From Gymnopilus junonius (taxonomy: Eukaryota; Basidiomycota; Agaricomycetes; Agaricales; Galerinaceae), in the NCBI GenBank assembly GCA_015501075.1, contig JADNYJ010000009.1, positions 310,001-374,000 on the forward strand: a stretch of 64,000 nt of DNA. The letters are read 5' to 3'. The notes beneath the pieces are model-generated. The model did not search any database. It was given only the letters and a program-made list of their open reading frames with translations, and was not told where the DNA came from. The position numbers and the translations under genes were made by a program. This document shows positions 45,897 to 58,300 of this stretch, in pieces (position 1 is the stretch's first letter; every line of letters starts with the position of its first letter).

Positions 45897-46228
45897 GATT
45901 TGCCCTCGTATGACAAATAAGGGGTTGTACCTTGACCGCAAGAACAAAACTCGGAAAGGAAGCAAGAGGAATCAGCAAACTAGTTACAACTTATAAACCA
46001 ATTGCAGCTAAGTTGAAGTTCAAACCAAGTTCAAACTAGCCTGGCTTGCCAGTCGATCAAATGATCAGAGAAGTAGCAAACTGACGTTCTCCGATATAAC
46101 AGTTCAAACGCGCAAACATCACGCAATGTCACGTGCTATATAACGCGACATGTCACATAAACATGACTAGTTACATAAGTAACAGCAGAACGTTAATATT
46201 GAACCGTACACTGTACAGCTACAGTCAA
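45897..46228. other. Intergenic, nothing recognised
   Basis: About 330 bp between two minus-strand genes. It should hold the promoter of the coiled-coil gene and the 3' end of COQ6. CACGTG-like and GTCACG motifs near 46130 are noted without claim. Confidence 0.4.
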
Positions 46229-48198
46229 TTACAGTTTAACGGTGAGATTACTGAGAGTAGAGCTAACAGCACTTCCAACAACGTCCTTAACCACCCCAGC
46301 TGTCTTTGAAGTAGAAGAAAGTGTCTGGATTGCGCCAGCAGTTAATTCCCACCCTAATGACCCAGCAGAAGATTTCTTTTCGGGACGTGCTCCCGCAGTC
46401 ATCATAATCCCGGCTTTGACAGTATCCAACTCATTCAAGACTTCAAAGCCCACAGATCGTGCCCATACGACTGGTTCGCTTTCATTCGAAAATAGTTTGT
46501 GCAGCTTGTCCACGGCAGACATTAAGGTGTGGTTTGCAAGGTATCGTTCTTGGGAATACGGCAGGAGTGCAGTGTATGATCCTGATTGTATAAACATTAA
46601 CATCAGAAATATGCCCTTACATGAGGATCATTGCTAATGCTTGACTTACCAATATCACTTCCCGTAAGCAAGGCATTCCTGATACAGCGAGCCAGGCATT
46701 CAACGTCAGATAATCCTAATTCAGGCCTTGACCGGCCAATGGATGCATTGTATGTGCGGCATCACCAACGAGGACAGTTCGTCCTGAAGGGCCTTCACCG
46801 ATATAGGATTCGGCATGGTTAAATCGTAATGGAAATGATGCTATTGGACCCGGGCTGTATTTCAGTGACAAGAGGCGGTACATCTTCCGAATCAGCTGGT
46901 GGTATTCCAAGACGAGTGATCGTAGACGAAGAGTAAGTCGAATTAACGTCAATCATGTGAGATTGTTCGCGCCATCCAATTTCTTCTTGAATTTCAGTGA
47001 CAGAGATGGGAACGGCTTTAGCATGAGCTTCTAGTATCCTTTCGTGCAGATATTTCAAAGATATTAACGGAAGGCGGAATGCAGCATTTATCATGTTCGC
47101 AAGAACACCTGATTCACATGCCAGGAGAGCAGCTGCTAAGGAGGGTTTTGTTGACCAAACAAGTGAGGAAACTGTAGGGCCTAGAGGGAGAAAAGCTATT
47201 GGTCCTGTAGGCAAAAAGCGCTGATAGGCAGTTGTATTTGGGCCTTCGTATACACCACGAGGAGGGTGATACATAGTTGCCACAATTGCCTGTGTGTCAT
47301 AGGACCACCCGAACGAAGATATCCGGGCAAAAGCTCGAACGGGGGAATTAAATCCGTCGGCTCCAACCTGTGTAGTATATTAACTATGAATCGGGGGAAT
47401 TTTATTGTCGCCTACCAAAAGCCTGGCTCTCAATACTTTCTCATCATCAAGTTTTACCAGCGGCCACCCTCCGCTTTCCTCGTTATCTTTACTTATGGAA
47501 GTGACCTTGGTTCTTGGAATGATTCGGATATCGGCCATGTGCCGTAGGAGTCCTCTTTGGAGATTGAGATTCTCGGTAAGTCGAGCCATACCAGGACTGG
47601 GATAATTGCATGTCACAGCAGAAAAATCTATGCGAGCATCCGACACTCCGTCCCAAACCTGATAAAAATGGTCAGAACGCAACACCATAATATGTCGCTA
47701 AACTATTTCTTACGCGTAAGTTTTCAACCCCAGAGGTTCGGTCCTGCTCGACATATTTCCAAGCTCCAATTTCTTATTTACAATAAGGTTATTGTCATGT
47801 CTCTGTCTCCATCTTTCATGTACCGCACCTCGTAAGAAAGACTGCGACGCGTTTGTGAGCGAGCTAACCCGGTTGGAGTAGATGCCCGGTGAAGGATTCC
47901 AAGCTCTGATTTTATCCAAATCTCCAGCTTCTACCAACGTAATATCGAGTCTCCTTTTCGAGACCGAGGATGACCCTGATCACCAGTAAACCTCCAGAAC
48001 CAAAGCAAAATGAAATTGCCCACTTAGTGCACTGGCCAAGGCAAGGCCCGCTGGCCCACCTCCGACAATGACAACATCACTATCGATGACACCGGAAGAT
48101 GGGCTTGTGGAGAATGTTCGCTTGTGCCGTATAGGAAGGGAATCTTTGACCTTGAAACCGACACGGCGAGCCGTAGTGGATGTTGTAGCTAGGGACAT
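46229..48198 (-). CDS. COQ6: COQ6, flavin monooxygenase of ubiquinone synthesis, with two apparent frameshifts
   Basis: Coq6 hydroxylates the ring of the ubiquinone precursor in mitochondria. The N-terminus has an Arg/Ser-rich presequence ([20 protein letters not shown]), then the FAD site [18 protein letters not shown]. Further motifs are [38 protein letters not shown] across an intron, and [20 protein letters not shown]. The C-terminal part is complete to 46229. Two single-base problems interrupt the frame. Around 46849-46856 (CCCGGG) one extra base separates LVTEIQPG from [10 protein letters not shown]. Around 46719-46723 one T is missing between GQGLN and [12 protein letters not shown]. 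The two shifts cancel. No intron can explain either. Since COQ6 is normally single-copy and conserved, sequence error is more likely than a dead gene. The start is divergent from SEC6. Confidence 0.9.
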
Positions 48199-48298
48199 GA
48201 TTCCGAGATGAAGGCCACGTGCCTCCACTAAACTCTGATCATGATGATGTCGCGTAACCTATTGTCGAAACCTAGGATACCACCCCGTTTCTTCCTTC
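48199..48298. promoter_or_regulatory. 100-bp bidirectional promoter between COQ6 and SEC6
   Basis: The start codons of the two divergent genes are 100 bp apart, so transcription must start from a shared core region. No TATA box is evident. Confidence 0.5.
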
Positions 48299-50706
48299 AT
48301 GGCAGCGCCTACTGGACCTGTGTCCGCTGCCCAGGCTATTGGCGAATATCTCCAGTCTCCTGATGATCTCGTCAAGGTCTCTGCTTTCCGAAAGAAACTC
48401 GAGAAGGAAAAGGCCTCTATAGATACCAGACTCAAAAATGGAGTCAAAGAACAATTGCAAGCGACAAGGCTAGGTTTGAAGAAATTCCTCAGTACTCGAG
48501 ATAATGTTCAAGCTATAAAGGACGAGATGGTCACGATAGAGAAAGAATGTGAAGATCCCTCTGTTCGAGTCGCAACCTTCGACCAAATTAGCAGGGTACG
48601 GCAGGCGATTGCCTCACTCTTTATAAATGCCTTGACACTCCTGTAGGTATCTATGGTTCACCGTAACTTTGAATCAACAGAAGAAATGGTGAATAATCTC
48701 CTTGACATGGCCGCCCAACTAGACGACTTGGAGCAGATGCTCGCTGCCGACCGGAGGGAAATTGTTGGACCCGCACCTAACCTTTTGGTAATCCACTTCC
48801 AGCTCAATCAGCTGGAAAGGTTTCGAAATCAGACGATGCATCAGGCCAAGAAAGCGTCCCCTAGTTCACAAACGACTTTAACCCGATGGTTTGAACGCTT
48901 GAACAAAGTCATATCTGAATTTGATGAACATATCCTAGAACTGGCAAAAAATGTCGTGAATCTTGTTCGTGCTGGACACTCTGACGTAGTGGTTAAGATG
49001 ATTAAGATAGCTGAAGTAGAGGGAAAGGAAGATGAAAAGGTAGGAACTATTGGACTCAAAGCAATTATTCTCTCATCTCCTGCTATTTCAGACAGTTGTC
49101 ATGCGTTTCGTAAAAAAAGCAGCCAAAGTGGATGCTGCGTTAAAGTTTAGGTCCTTACAGGCGGAAGCTCGGGTACTCAAACATTACCGATCCAAAATTG
49201 TCAAAGCCATCACTCAGTCAATTCACGAGAAAGTCGAAGACGCATACAAACGCTCTGAGGATAACCCAGTTGCTTTCCTCGATGACCTGAAATGGCTTTA
49301 CCAAGATATAATCCGCATCGAAAGCGACGTGGTACCTTGCTTTCCGGCGGACTACGATATTTACTCTCTTTACCTGCGAGAATATCACAAGGCTTTGAAT
49401 GCGGTGGTCAAGAAGATAGCGACATTGAAGACTGATGCGAGCGTACTGTTATCGCTCTATGAATGGCTGAAGGAGTATAAATCTAACATGAAAGAACTCA
49501 ACGTCTCCCCTGACCTATTGGACCCCCCGTTGTTAGACGGAAAAGAGCAAACGCTCATCGAAGACTATGTCCAACTTATCATCCAGAAACTTGATGAGTG
49601 GTCTGCAAACTTGATGAAGACAGAGGTTGCCGACTTCACAAAGCGCGAGGAACCTCCGGAACTTGATAGCGATGGCTTATACGGGACCCAAGGCGGTGTC
49701 ATTCTGTTCCAAATGGTCAATCAGCAGATTGATCTTGCAGCGGAGAGCGGTCAAGGCGCCATTTTGGCGCGTGTCGTTGCTGAAACCAACCGGGTTATGC
49801 GCAGCATTCAAGACCAGTGGTCCAAGGTTATTGACACCGAATTCAAGAAACAGGTTGAGAAACCTGAGGAAGTCGCTGGAGGCCTCGTGGAATACTGCAT
49901 TGCATTGGCTAATGACCAGATAAAATCCGCTGATTTTGCTGAAGCACTCCTGGCTCGCCTTGAACCACTGGTTTCAGAAAAATACCGAGCGCCAATCAAC
50001 GAGCGACTGAACGACGCCATTGATGGCTATTTGGACATCGCCAAAAAGTGCATGCAAACTCTTATTGACATCATATTCAACGATCTGAAACCAGCCACTA
50101 AAAATCTTTTCCAACCCCCGTGGTACGACGGCATCATGCAACAAGTCGTGGAAACAATGCGCGATTACATGACCGATTATCAGAGTTACCTGAATTCTGC
50201 TCTGCTCGATTTATTGGTTGAGGATCTAATCGATGCCTTCCTCTTAACATACCTCAATGGGCTTGCCAATGCTCCGAAGTTGAAAATGCCAACTGCAGCC
50301 GATCGATTCAAGGAAGATATTACAGAAGTCTTTGAAATTTTCACCACGTTGGCACCAGCCAAGGACGTAGAAGTTCGCTTCGAAGTTTTGGAAATGATTC
50401 TAGCAATGTTAGAAGCTTCGAAGGACATTGCTTTCCTCTCCTTCTGGTCTTTCGCAAAAGTTCATGGGCCAAACATAGCTTTTGTTGAAGGCCTGATGAA
50501 ATCTCGTAGTGACTTTGATCGTTCAACTGTTAGCGAGATCATGGACAGCATCAAACGGAAAGTGAAGGACGAAGGATTAACAGATCGTAAGTGTCTGCGC
50601 TCACTTGAGCCTCTTATCACTAATTCAATCAACATTAGCCCCTGAACCGACAATTATGAAGAAAGTTAATGTCCAGAACGTATTTTCCAGATTCCTCCGG
50701 TCATAG
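48299..50706 (+). CDS. SEC6: SEC6, exocyst subunit
   Basis: Sec6 is a core subunit of the exocyst, which tethers secretory vesicles to growing plasma membrane such as hyphal tips. Exon 1 is 48299-48594; later exons follow short introns, and the large exon spans about 49094-50588. Family signatures are FRKKLEKEKASIDTRLKNGV, then GPAPNLLVIHFQLNQLERFR and NQTMHQAKKA, the most recognisable Sec6 motif. The long C-terminal helical domain includes FPADYDIYSLYLREYHKAL and YMTDYQSYLNSALLDLLVED. The last intron (about 50589-50639) leads to a short final exon ending TIMKKVNVQNVFSRFLRS and TAG at 50704-50706. The last 58 bp are duplicated downstream at 51805-51862. Length is about 750 residues, normal for the family. 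Confidence 0.93.
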
Positions 50707-50864
50707 CATTCCTCCCGTATAATAAATATAATTTGCCATATGCATTACAATAAACCTTTATGTATACCCGTCATCTGTACTATAGCATCACTTTCTGTAC
50801 TGTAGTTCAATCATTCCGTCTTCTTATCTGCTGCTGTCTGATGAGATCTGTCTGGCAACACAGC
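50649..50864. repeat. SEC6-QNS1 3' junction, direct repeat copy 1
   Basis: 216 bp repeated at 51805-52019 in the same orientation with about five substitutions and two small indels. It holds the functional last codons and stop of SEC6, about 104 bp of shared 3' spacer, and a remnant of the last 18 codons of QNS1 (complement, 50811-50864). Confidence 0.92.
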
Positions 50865-50934
50865 TAAAACCTAATTGTTTCTTGATCCCAGATAACACGT
50901 CCTTCAGTAACTTCGTATTTTCATTGTAACACTG

Positions 50935-51686
50935 ATGTCTACTCGATTCACTTTATTTTCGATCGACAAGGAACTCGTTGATCAGTGGCAACAATCTTTC
51001 CTTGCTCTCGTGCCGGACCAAGTTAGGGCCCGTGTATCATTTACGCACGTCAACTTCCAGGAGCTCAACACCACCCTCGATTGCATTGTCTCCCCCGCGA
51101 ACTCTTTTGGTAGGTTTGACGGAGGGTGAGTTTCCAAAGTGCCAACTCGAATTGAGGTTGACAATCTCTTGTCCATAGGTTCGACCAAATCCTTTCTGAT
51201 GTCTTTGCTCCAGCGGATGATCCAGAAGCCCTCACTCGTACAGCTCAAAGGGTTTTGTATCGGCGCTGGCGAGGCTTTGCTCCTCCGGGCACATGTACTC
51301 TTATCCAACTTACCGATACTCCGTGTTATCCCAATGCGTTCAACTGCAGGTACATCGCTCTCTGCCCTACCATGCGGTTCCCGGCTCCCGTGGTATGGCA
51401 CAAGGAAATCGTCTACAACTGTGTTTGGTCGCTCCTTGCTGAGATTGACGAGCACAATGCTCGTGCGGCCCAGGAGGACTCGGGCTTAACGCCCATCACC
51501 TCGGTGGGAATGACTGGGTTTGCAACAGGCGTTGGCCTTGTTTCCGCTTCTGTTTCTGCGCGCCAGACAGCACAAGCGTTCGTGCACTACCATGATGCTA
51601 GGTCTCATCCAGAGAAGTGGTCTTCGCTTACGTGGTCGCAAATCCTGGAAATGCCATTGAACGTTAGGCTCCCTATGGATGACTAA
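50935..51686 (+). CDS. Macro-domain-like protein
   Basis: Macro domains bind or hydrolyse ADP-ribose and related nucleotides. Two exons (50935-51125, 51179-51686) join in phase to 232 residues. Signature motifs are DCIVSPANSFGRFDGGFDQI, the ligand-binding loop with the Asn and the Gly-Gly-Phe/Ile-Asp; YIALCPTMRFPAPV; and the second glycine loop GMTGFATGVGLVSASVSA, followed by RQTAQAF. The domain fills the whole protein, so partners or targeting cannot be read. Genes of this kind are scattered in fungi, bacteria and phages. The gene sits in a 940-bp segment between two direct copies of the SEC6-QNS1 junction, so it appears to be an insertion. Confidence 0.82.
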
Positions 51687-51804
51687 TTTAAACGGGTGCA
51701 GGCTCTTAATCAGCTAGCCAACCGTTTGTGAGATGCAGTGATTTTGATAAATACGTGTGCCGCTCTTTGTGAAGAAAGTATAATATAATAAAGACAAATG
51801 TAAT

Positions 51805-52019
51805 GACAATTATGAAGGAAGTCAATGTCCAGAACGTTTTTTCCAGATTCCTCCGGTCATAGCATTCCTCCCGTATAATATAATTTGCCATATGCATTAC
51901 AACAAACCTTTATGTATACCCGTCATCTGTACTATAGCATCACTTTCTGTACTGTAGTTCAATCATTCCGTCTTCTTCTTATCTGCTGCTGTCTGATGAG
52001 ATCTGTCTGGCAACACAGC
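51805..52019. repeat. SEC6-QNS1 3' junction, direct repeat copy 2
   Basis: Second copy of the 216-bp repeat. Here the QNS1 part (complement, 51963-52019) is the functional C-terminus of QNS1. The SEC6 part (51805-51862) is a remnant lacking the splice acceptor. It differs from copy 1 by AATA and TTC indels and a few substitutions. Confidence 0.92.
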
Positions 52020-55000
52020 CGCAACCTCGTCTATTTTATTGAACTGCCAAGGGAAACGGGAGGGATATAGGAAAGGCCGCAAATCAAATCCTTCGAAACA
52101 CGTTAGTCAGGGGAAGTTAGATTTCTGTGACACTTACTATTGTCATCTGGACTATATGATTCCTATTAAAAGTAGGTGAGTGTGCGTTTGGTATGCGTCA
52201 AATGAACACTTACAGCATGATACGAAGGAGTCAATGTGGTCATCTTATGTCGATTTCTAGCGTGTTCGAAGAAGAACAGCTTCACTTTCTCCGCAATCTG
52301 CATTCTTTGAGCATTTTGCTCCGCAAATAGCAGCAGAGGACGCAAATACAATACCTGAAGTGGAGATAAGAAAGAACCCCATTCATAGACAAGCTTCGTG
52401 AAAGTGCTGTATGGTCCGCATTTCTCGACTTTCCGAAGTCGACCAAAGACAGATAATTCGTCGTATGTCATTCCCATATCCGCCTATGATCGTGATTAAT
52501 TTTCCGTCAAACCCATAGCATGGTTTGATTAGTACCTCATCTGACTGTACATAAACTTCAGTTATAGGCTCTAATTCTGCTGTGGGCACAGCCGTCAAGA
52601 AGCTTGGGCACCTTTCAGCAAATGCGATAACTCCAAAATGGGTCAATTCACCTTCGCAAGATGGGAAGGTCAAATGAGTGTTCAGCGTATGCAATGAATT
52701 TCTTTAAGTCCGTTTTACTTATGCCCCCGATGGGATTGATGTCCGCTGGGTAGTACATCAATAGGAGGTGGAGGCTCTCGCATCCTGCACATACCAGATG
52801 AACAATCATATTTCGTCAGGTAGCCGCGAAGACTGTCAAGGTCATCAGTACAGAAAAGTGTGTAATTTATTGGGAGTTGACCTTTCGTCGACGTTGGCGC
52901 TTCCAAGGACGAGTAAACCCCCGCATTTCCCTCTTACCCATGGCAAAAGCTGTGCAAACATGTATGAAAGAACCATTCGCATCCGCGCCTACGTAATGAA
53001 AGTGAAAAAAAAACGCGCAAATATTAGAATTGTCATACCTGGATATTTTGGAGAGCAAGATTCTCGGCATTGGAACCGCCTTGAGACCGGAACTGGGGCC
53101 TAAATCCTGTGACGAGCGTGAATAGTTGTCTGACTGCTGTTATGACAGAATCCATGTTCATGTCAATGTGATAGCTAGCATGCGTCAGCATTGAAGCTAG
53201 GAATTTTAAGTCTGTTGAATTATTCACCTTCCTATGGCCTCCGAGAGTTGCTTGGCTCTGAGGCGGGTCTCTGCGCTTGAATTCTCTGTTCCCATGTAAC
53301 AAGTATGGAATATTCTTTTGCAAAATTCTTTGGGGTCTGTTGGTAAATATTCCGAGCCTTCAGGTTCGCCTGTCATGCGCCTCGCATCCACAATAACTTG
53401 CTTCTCTAAAAAGAATTAAACAATGCCACAGGCAGGATGGAATGGCATACCTCCTCTAGCAGCTGCATGAGCAACCAAACGACACATAGAGTAGACGATC
53501 ACTGCGGTAGCGCAACTATCAATGCCACCGCTCAGTGGAACAAAATATCCTTGTGTCCTTGAGCGTCGAAGATAATCCCACAGCCAGCAAGCTGGTCCAA
53601 GCCTATATTCCTATATTAAACAACGTAAAACTTTTGAGCATCAGCAAAACGTACGCAATCTCTTCTTCTGGCTGGTGGAACCTGACCGAAATGGATTTGC
53701 TACCTACGAGACCGACCATGTCCTCTTCTCTGACCTCTTCGAATTTGCCACTTGTTAGGGCAAAATTAACTTCAATTCTGTGATATCTCTCTGCTTCGGA
53801 AGCTTGCATGCTTCTGCTGGAGGACGCCCGATGTGCACGGACATCTTCAATGTCAATAGTTGCAGTAACGACCTCGACATCAGATAACGAAAATTGTGTG
53901 CCTTGTGCTACAACTCGGCCATTGACAGCAATCAATGCGCATCCATCGTAATATAGACGGTCGCCATCACAGCCTTGTTGGTTGGCGTACAGATATATGC
54001 CACCTAACTTCGCTTTGTGTAAGATAAAAATTATCAGAAGCTTAACATCGAAATACTTTGAGAGTAGCTTCCTTGATCAAATCCACTCGCCGATAGAGCT
54101 TTCGCAACTCGTGGTGACTACCGCTAGAATTTGTGAAAATTTCCACACCGTCTAGGCCCATGAGAATATGCGGACTAATTTGAAGAATCAAATATCGACC
54201 TCATATCTAAAGTAGAAAGAAGAACCTTGCAGGAGTAAAAAGTTCTTCACAAAGCTCTACGCCGATGCAAGTGTCAAGCGTACTGACAACGGCATCTCCA
54301 AAAGGGACCTTTATCTACGCAAATTATGAGCAATGTACCAGTCAAACAAGTTAGAGGTGTGACCTGCTTGGTAACTGCCTGGATAATTCGGGGCAGGTAA
54401 TGATCTTCCCATTGGCGATGCTTTGCCCAAGGAGTGAAGTAACGCAATTCACGATAATTCCCATCGTTTGCGAGCCACATTTTAGGACGGATGAGTAGGA
54501 TTTTCTTGTCGTGTATAATCACTCGACAATTGTATATGACATTTTTGTGGACCACGGGCCTGGAAGAGATCAACAACGACAGCAGATAGATACACCAAAG
54601 GAATACCTACATTCCAATATCGCAGACGATCCCCGTGATTTCTTCCGATGAGAGGATTTTTGCAAGGACCTCCCATGAATGAAGTACAGTGTCGCCTAGT
54701 ACGTGACGATGTTATCAGGGTTAACTTTAATTCTTGGACGTCTAAGCTCACCCTCAAGAAAGTGATCATAACATCCATAGCCACTGTGGATAAAGTTAAA
54801 TGACGTGTATGATCCTTGTTTTTAGAGGAATATAACGTACGGTATTTCGAGCTCTGGTCCGACTCGGAGGGTCGCGCCTCGCTGTTTGGCGATAGTTATA
54901 CTCTCCATGATCCTTTCATAATTCCCCTGGATTGAAGTATCAGAAGCTTCGACAAGGTCTTACGAGCATCCGCACCTGGAAATCAAGAGCCCATTGATTT

Positions 55001-55140
55001 AGTGAGCTTAACTAACGGGTGAGAGTTACTCCAACTAAACATAGGACATCATAAGTACCAGCTACGGATTGAAAATTATTGTTAACAATTCCGAAATAGC
55101 ATTGGTGGACCCACGTAGCCAAGGTAATGAGATGGCCCAT
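51963..55140 (-). CDS. QNS1: QNS1, glutamine-dependent NAD+ synthetase
   Basis: Performs the last step of NAD+ synthesis: an N-terminal glutaminase frees ammonia, and a C-terminal ATP-dependent domain uses it to amidate deamido-NAD. The start MGHLITLAT at 55140 is followed by two small exons ([10 protein letters not shown], then [18 protein letters not shown]). The nitrilase-type triad regions are visible: [15 protein letters not shown] (Glu), [20 protein letters not shown] (Lys) and [14 protein letters not shown] (Cys). The synthetase P-loop is [13 protein letters not shown], then [20 protein letters not shown]. The C-terminus reads [20 protein letters not shown] and ends DKKKTE. The last 54 bp of coding sequence lie inside repeat copy 2. 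The gene is complete and intron-rich, with about 15 exons. Confidence 0.93.
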
Positions 55141-55349
55141 CTTCGATGATGATATCCGCAAAACTTTGCGAGGTGGTAGTAAGAGCCAAGTTGTAACCAA
55201 ATGTTATCTAGCTGTCTCGGACCGGTTATCAAAAATGTCTATTCTTGCTTATTGTTTTGTTTGACATGTCGTCTCTGGGTGTCCTTCTGGAAATCTATGC
55301 TTTCTACGTATCTACTATTTAGAAAAAAGGACGACGAATGCGAGAGGTA

Positions 55350-58300
55350 TTATTGAGAGTGCAAGGGCAAGTCTGGGTGATATGTCATGGGTACTGTACA
55401 GAAAAAAGGAAGGATTATTGATACATGTTAGCGTGCTTAAGCTGGGGTATTGGAGTATGACGGAGGAGCTATAATACGGGGGATGATTATTAGCATGCCT
55501 CCCCATTCTACGCAAGACACCGACTGACCTGGTGATCGAGATACATTCTTCAAAAGGCTGATCAATGTTGCCCTCTCTTCGTCAGAGAAGTTGTCGGTAA
55601 GGCGCATCAATCCATCCAACGCCGCCTTACGGTCGTCTTTCGTCAATTGAATCATCTGACGCATTAAGTGATCGGCTTTGAGTTGGGTCACCGTCTGCGA
55701 CAGATCCAACTTCTCCAGTACTTCCGCTACTTGACGGTATTCCGTTGTAGAGTCGATACCAGCTACTGAATTCAATAGACGAGAGCGGTAATCGTAAGTT
55801 GAACCAGGAGTGGCCTCAGCAAGAAGGGACAAGGCGCTGGAGCGCGCAACACGGGCACGAACAGCCCAGTAGAAGTGACGCCTGGCATTCTTCCAAACAG
55901 CAGGCTTGGCACAACCCTTGGCTTCCATGCGGCCAGCGCGGCTGCGAAGGTTTGTCAGAAAAATAAGGAGAAAAAAGGTAGAGGTTCTTACTCGTGAAGG
56001 TCGGCGTACAATAACGCAATTTGTTTGTAGGCTGGTTGCAGCAATTTTTCCCTCTCGGACAGAGCTGCTGCTGCTGACGCACGTTCTTCAGAGGACCTGG
56101 ACGCATCCTTGCTGTCGCGTTTTAAGGACGCGTAACTCGAATCGAGTCTTTCCATCAACGATAGAATCTTCTCGCGGCGCATCTTGATCTCGATGATACC
56201 TTCAGGTTCAAGGATGCCAGCTCGGCATTCAACATCAGCATACATTTCCATTTGTTCAGAGTTGATTGTAGGATCAAGAACGACCCAGGCTCCGCCACGA
56301 AGTTCGCCGTTTGGCACAATGTATACAAATACGGGCTGTTTGTAGCTCGACAAACCATCCACGATCTTTGAGCCCTGCTTCAGAATTTCATCATACATAT
56401 CCTGTTGACCCCCGGAGAATCCACGCCAGTTCGCGAAAATGATCAACGGCAACCCCTCCCGATTGAAGTCGAAAATGGCTTGGGCGGTTTTGTAGGCTGA
56501 ATTGGGGTACCACACTTGACCGGCTTCCATGATGCGTTGTTCAAACGAGGAAGGGTTGGCAGGATCCGCGGGAACAACGCGTTCAATAGTACGAGTCTCG
56601 ACTGCAATTACACCCATCGGAATGCCGCCTAATCGCGCGCGACCAACAACGACTGTTTGAGCCCAACCGCTCAGTGTTTCCTGGAATGAATCCTTGTCAA
56701 AGAAACCACTCAACCACTCGGCAGAAGTTTCATCTACCTTGCCCTCAATAAACCATCGAGGGTCGTAGGCGCCTTTAGGAGGAGTGTAGTCGATGTCACG
56801 ATCCCACGTATCGGGCGTTGGACGAACAGGAAGTGGACCGTTTTTAACTTCCGGGACATAGGAAAGCCATTCAAGGATGTGTCCAGCACCTTGAAGATCA
56901 CTACCAGCCGTCAAATGAGAAACACCATTCTTGAACATGATTTGTGTACCACCAAGTTGCAAATTAGAAGTATAGACTTCTCTGCCAAGCACTTTGTTCA
57001 AGGCAGAAGCACCAGTCAAGATGATAGGTTGTCCTTCAACCTGGACAGCCCGTTCTCCGAGACGAACGAGATACGCGCCAATACCCACTGATCTGGCAGT
57101 AACGAGGGTGATAGTGAATATATCGTCATATGCCCTGGATGTTTCGCCGGCAATAAGACCAGATCCTTTCAGGCATTCCACGCCGAGACCGTCCTGTATA
57201 CCGATAACATCCGTGATCTTGTGTCGGCGTTCACCGTCTTCCTCAATCTCTACAGTCCTCACTGAATCGGGACCCTTTTCTTTGAGCTTGAGGTAATTCT
57301 CAGGAGTGAGGTAGAGGTAGCTGACACCCTTTTCGGGACGCGATGGATCATTCCAAGCAGCAGAGAACAAAGGCAGAGCTTCTTCAGCCAGTCCAATTCT
57401 AGCACCAGAGTTGGCCGATAGGTATATACGAGGCAGGCCCAGCTCGCGAGCATATTGTGTCACAAGGTAAAAGAATTGATCCTCGGTGGGGCCGAAAGAG
57501 CCAATTTTGAAGGTAATATCGTTGGCGACAACAACAACTTTTCGCCCATGTGGGTATTCAGGAGTCCTCAAGGTGAAGACCCAGCCAACCATGCCGCTCG
57601 CATTATTACCTGGAGCTCTGTCAACCTCGGCGAGCTTGTCGTGCTCGTCCAGTACAAGTTCTTTAGACTCCAAAAAGACCTTGGGCAACGCCAATGATGG
57701 GTCAGCCTTGCGAGCTTTGATCCAGACATTTTGCAAAGCTTTTGAGAAGAGATCAGGGAAGTCATAGACATAGGTCGTCCCAATCAAGTGTGCCTGATAA
57801 CGTTTGGGCTGTAATGACTCCTTGGTAGGATACACCTGATGAACAGGTTGAAGATGAAGGGGTCCCTTCTCGCCAATAGATTTAAGAATAGTTGTGCCTT
57901 TGTCGGTAGTGATCTCCTGATACCCGCGATAATTGACAATGAACCCGGATACGTTCTCGATGATGCAGCGGATCGGCGTGACATTGCCTTCTCTGTCCTC
58001 CAGAGCAATACGAATTTCTGAACCGGTTACATGGAGACGCCACAGGCGTTTGCCATGACGTTCAATAAAGCCTGAAATAGCAGCCAGCACATCTTCGTAT
58101 TCAACAGCAAGGTTGTAGACGAAATTCATGAAGATATGGTTGCAATCCGTATTGCGATGCTCGGCGCTGACAATTTCAAGGGCATCAAGGATACTTGTAA
58201 CAAGGCGGTCCGTCTCTGAAATTAGGTATTCGGCCATACTCATAGATCCCCGTAGACGGCCTGGACGAACGAGGGCACGGATGAAGAAACGGTTATCGAG

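Noticed and set aside
54482..54908. QNS1 starting at the internal ATG at 54908
   Set aside because: Two upstream exons supply the conserved MGHLITLAT start and the LNQWALDF block.
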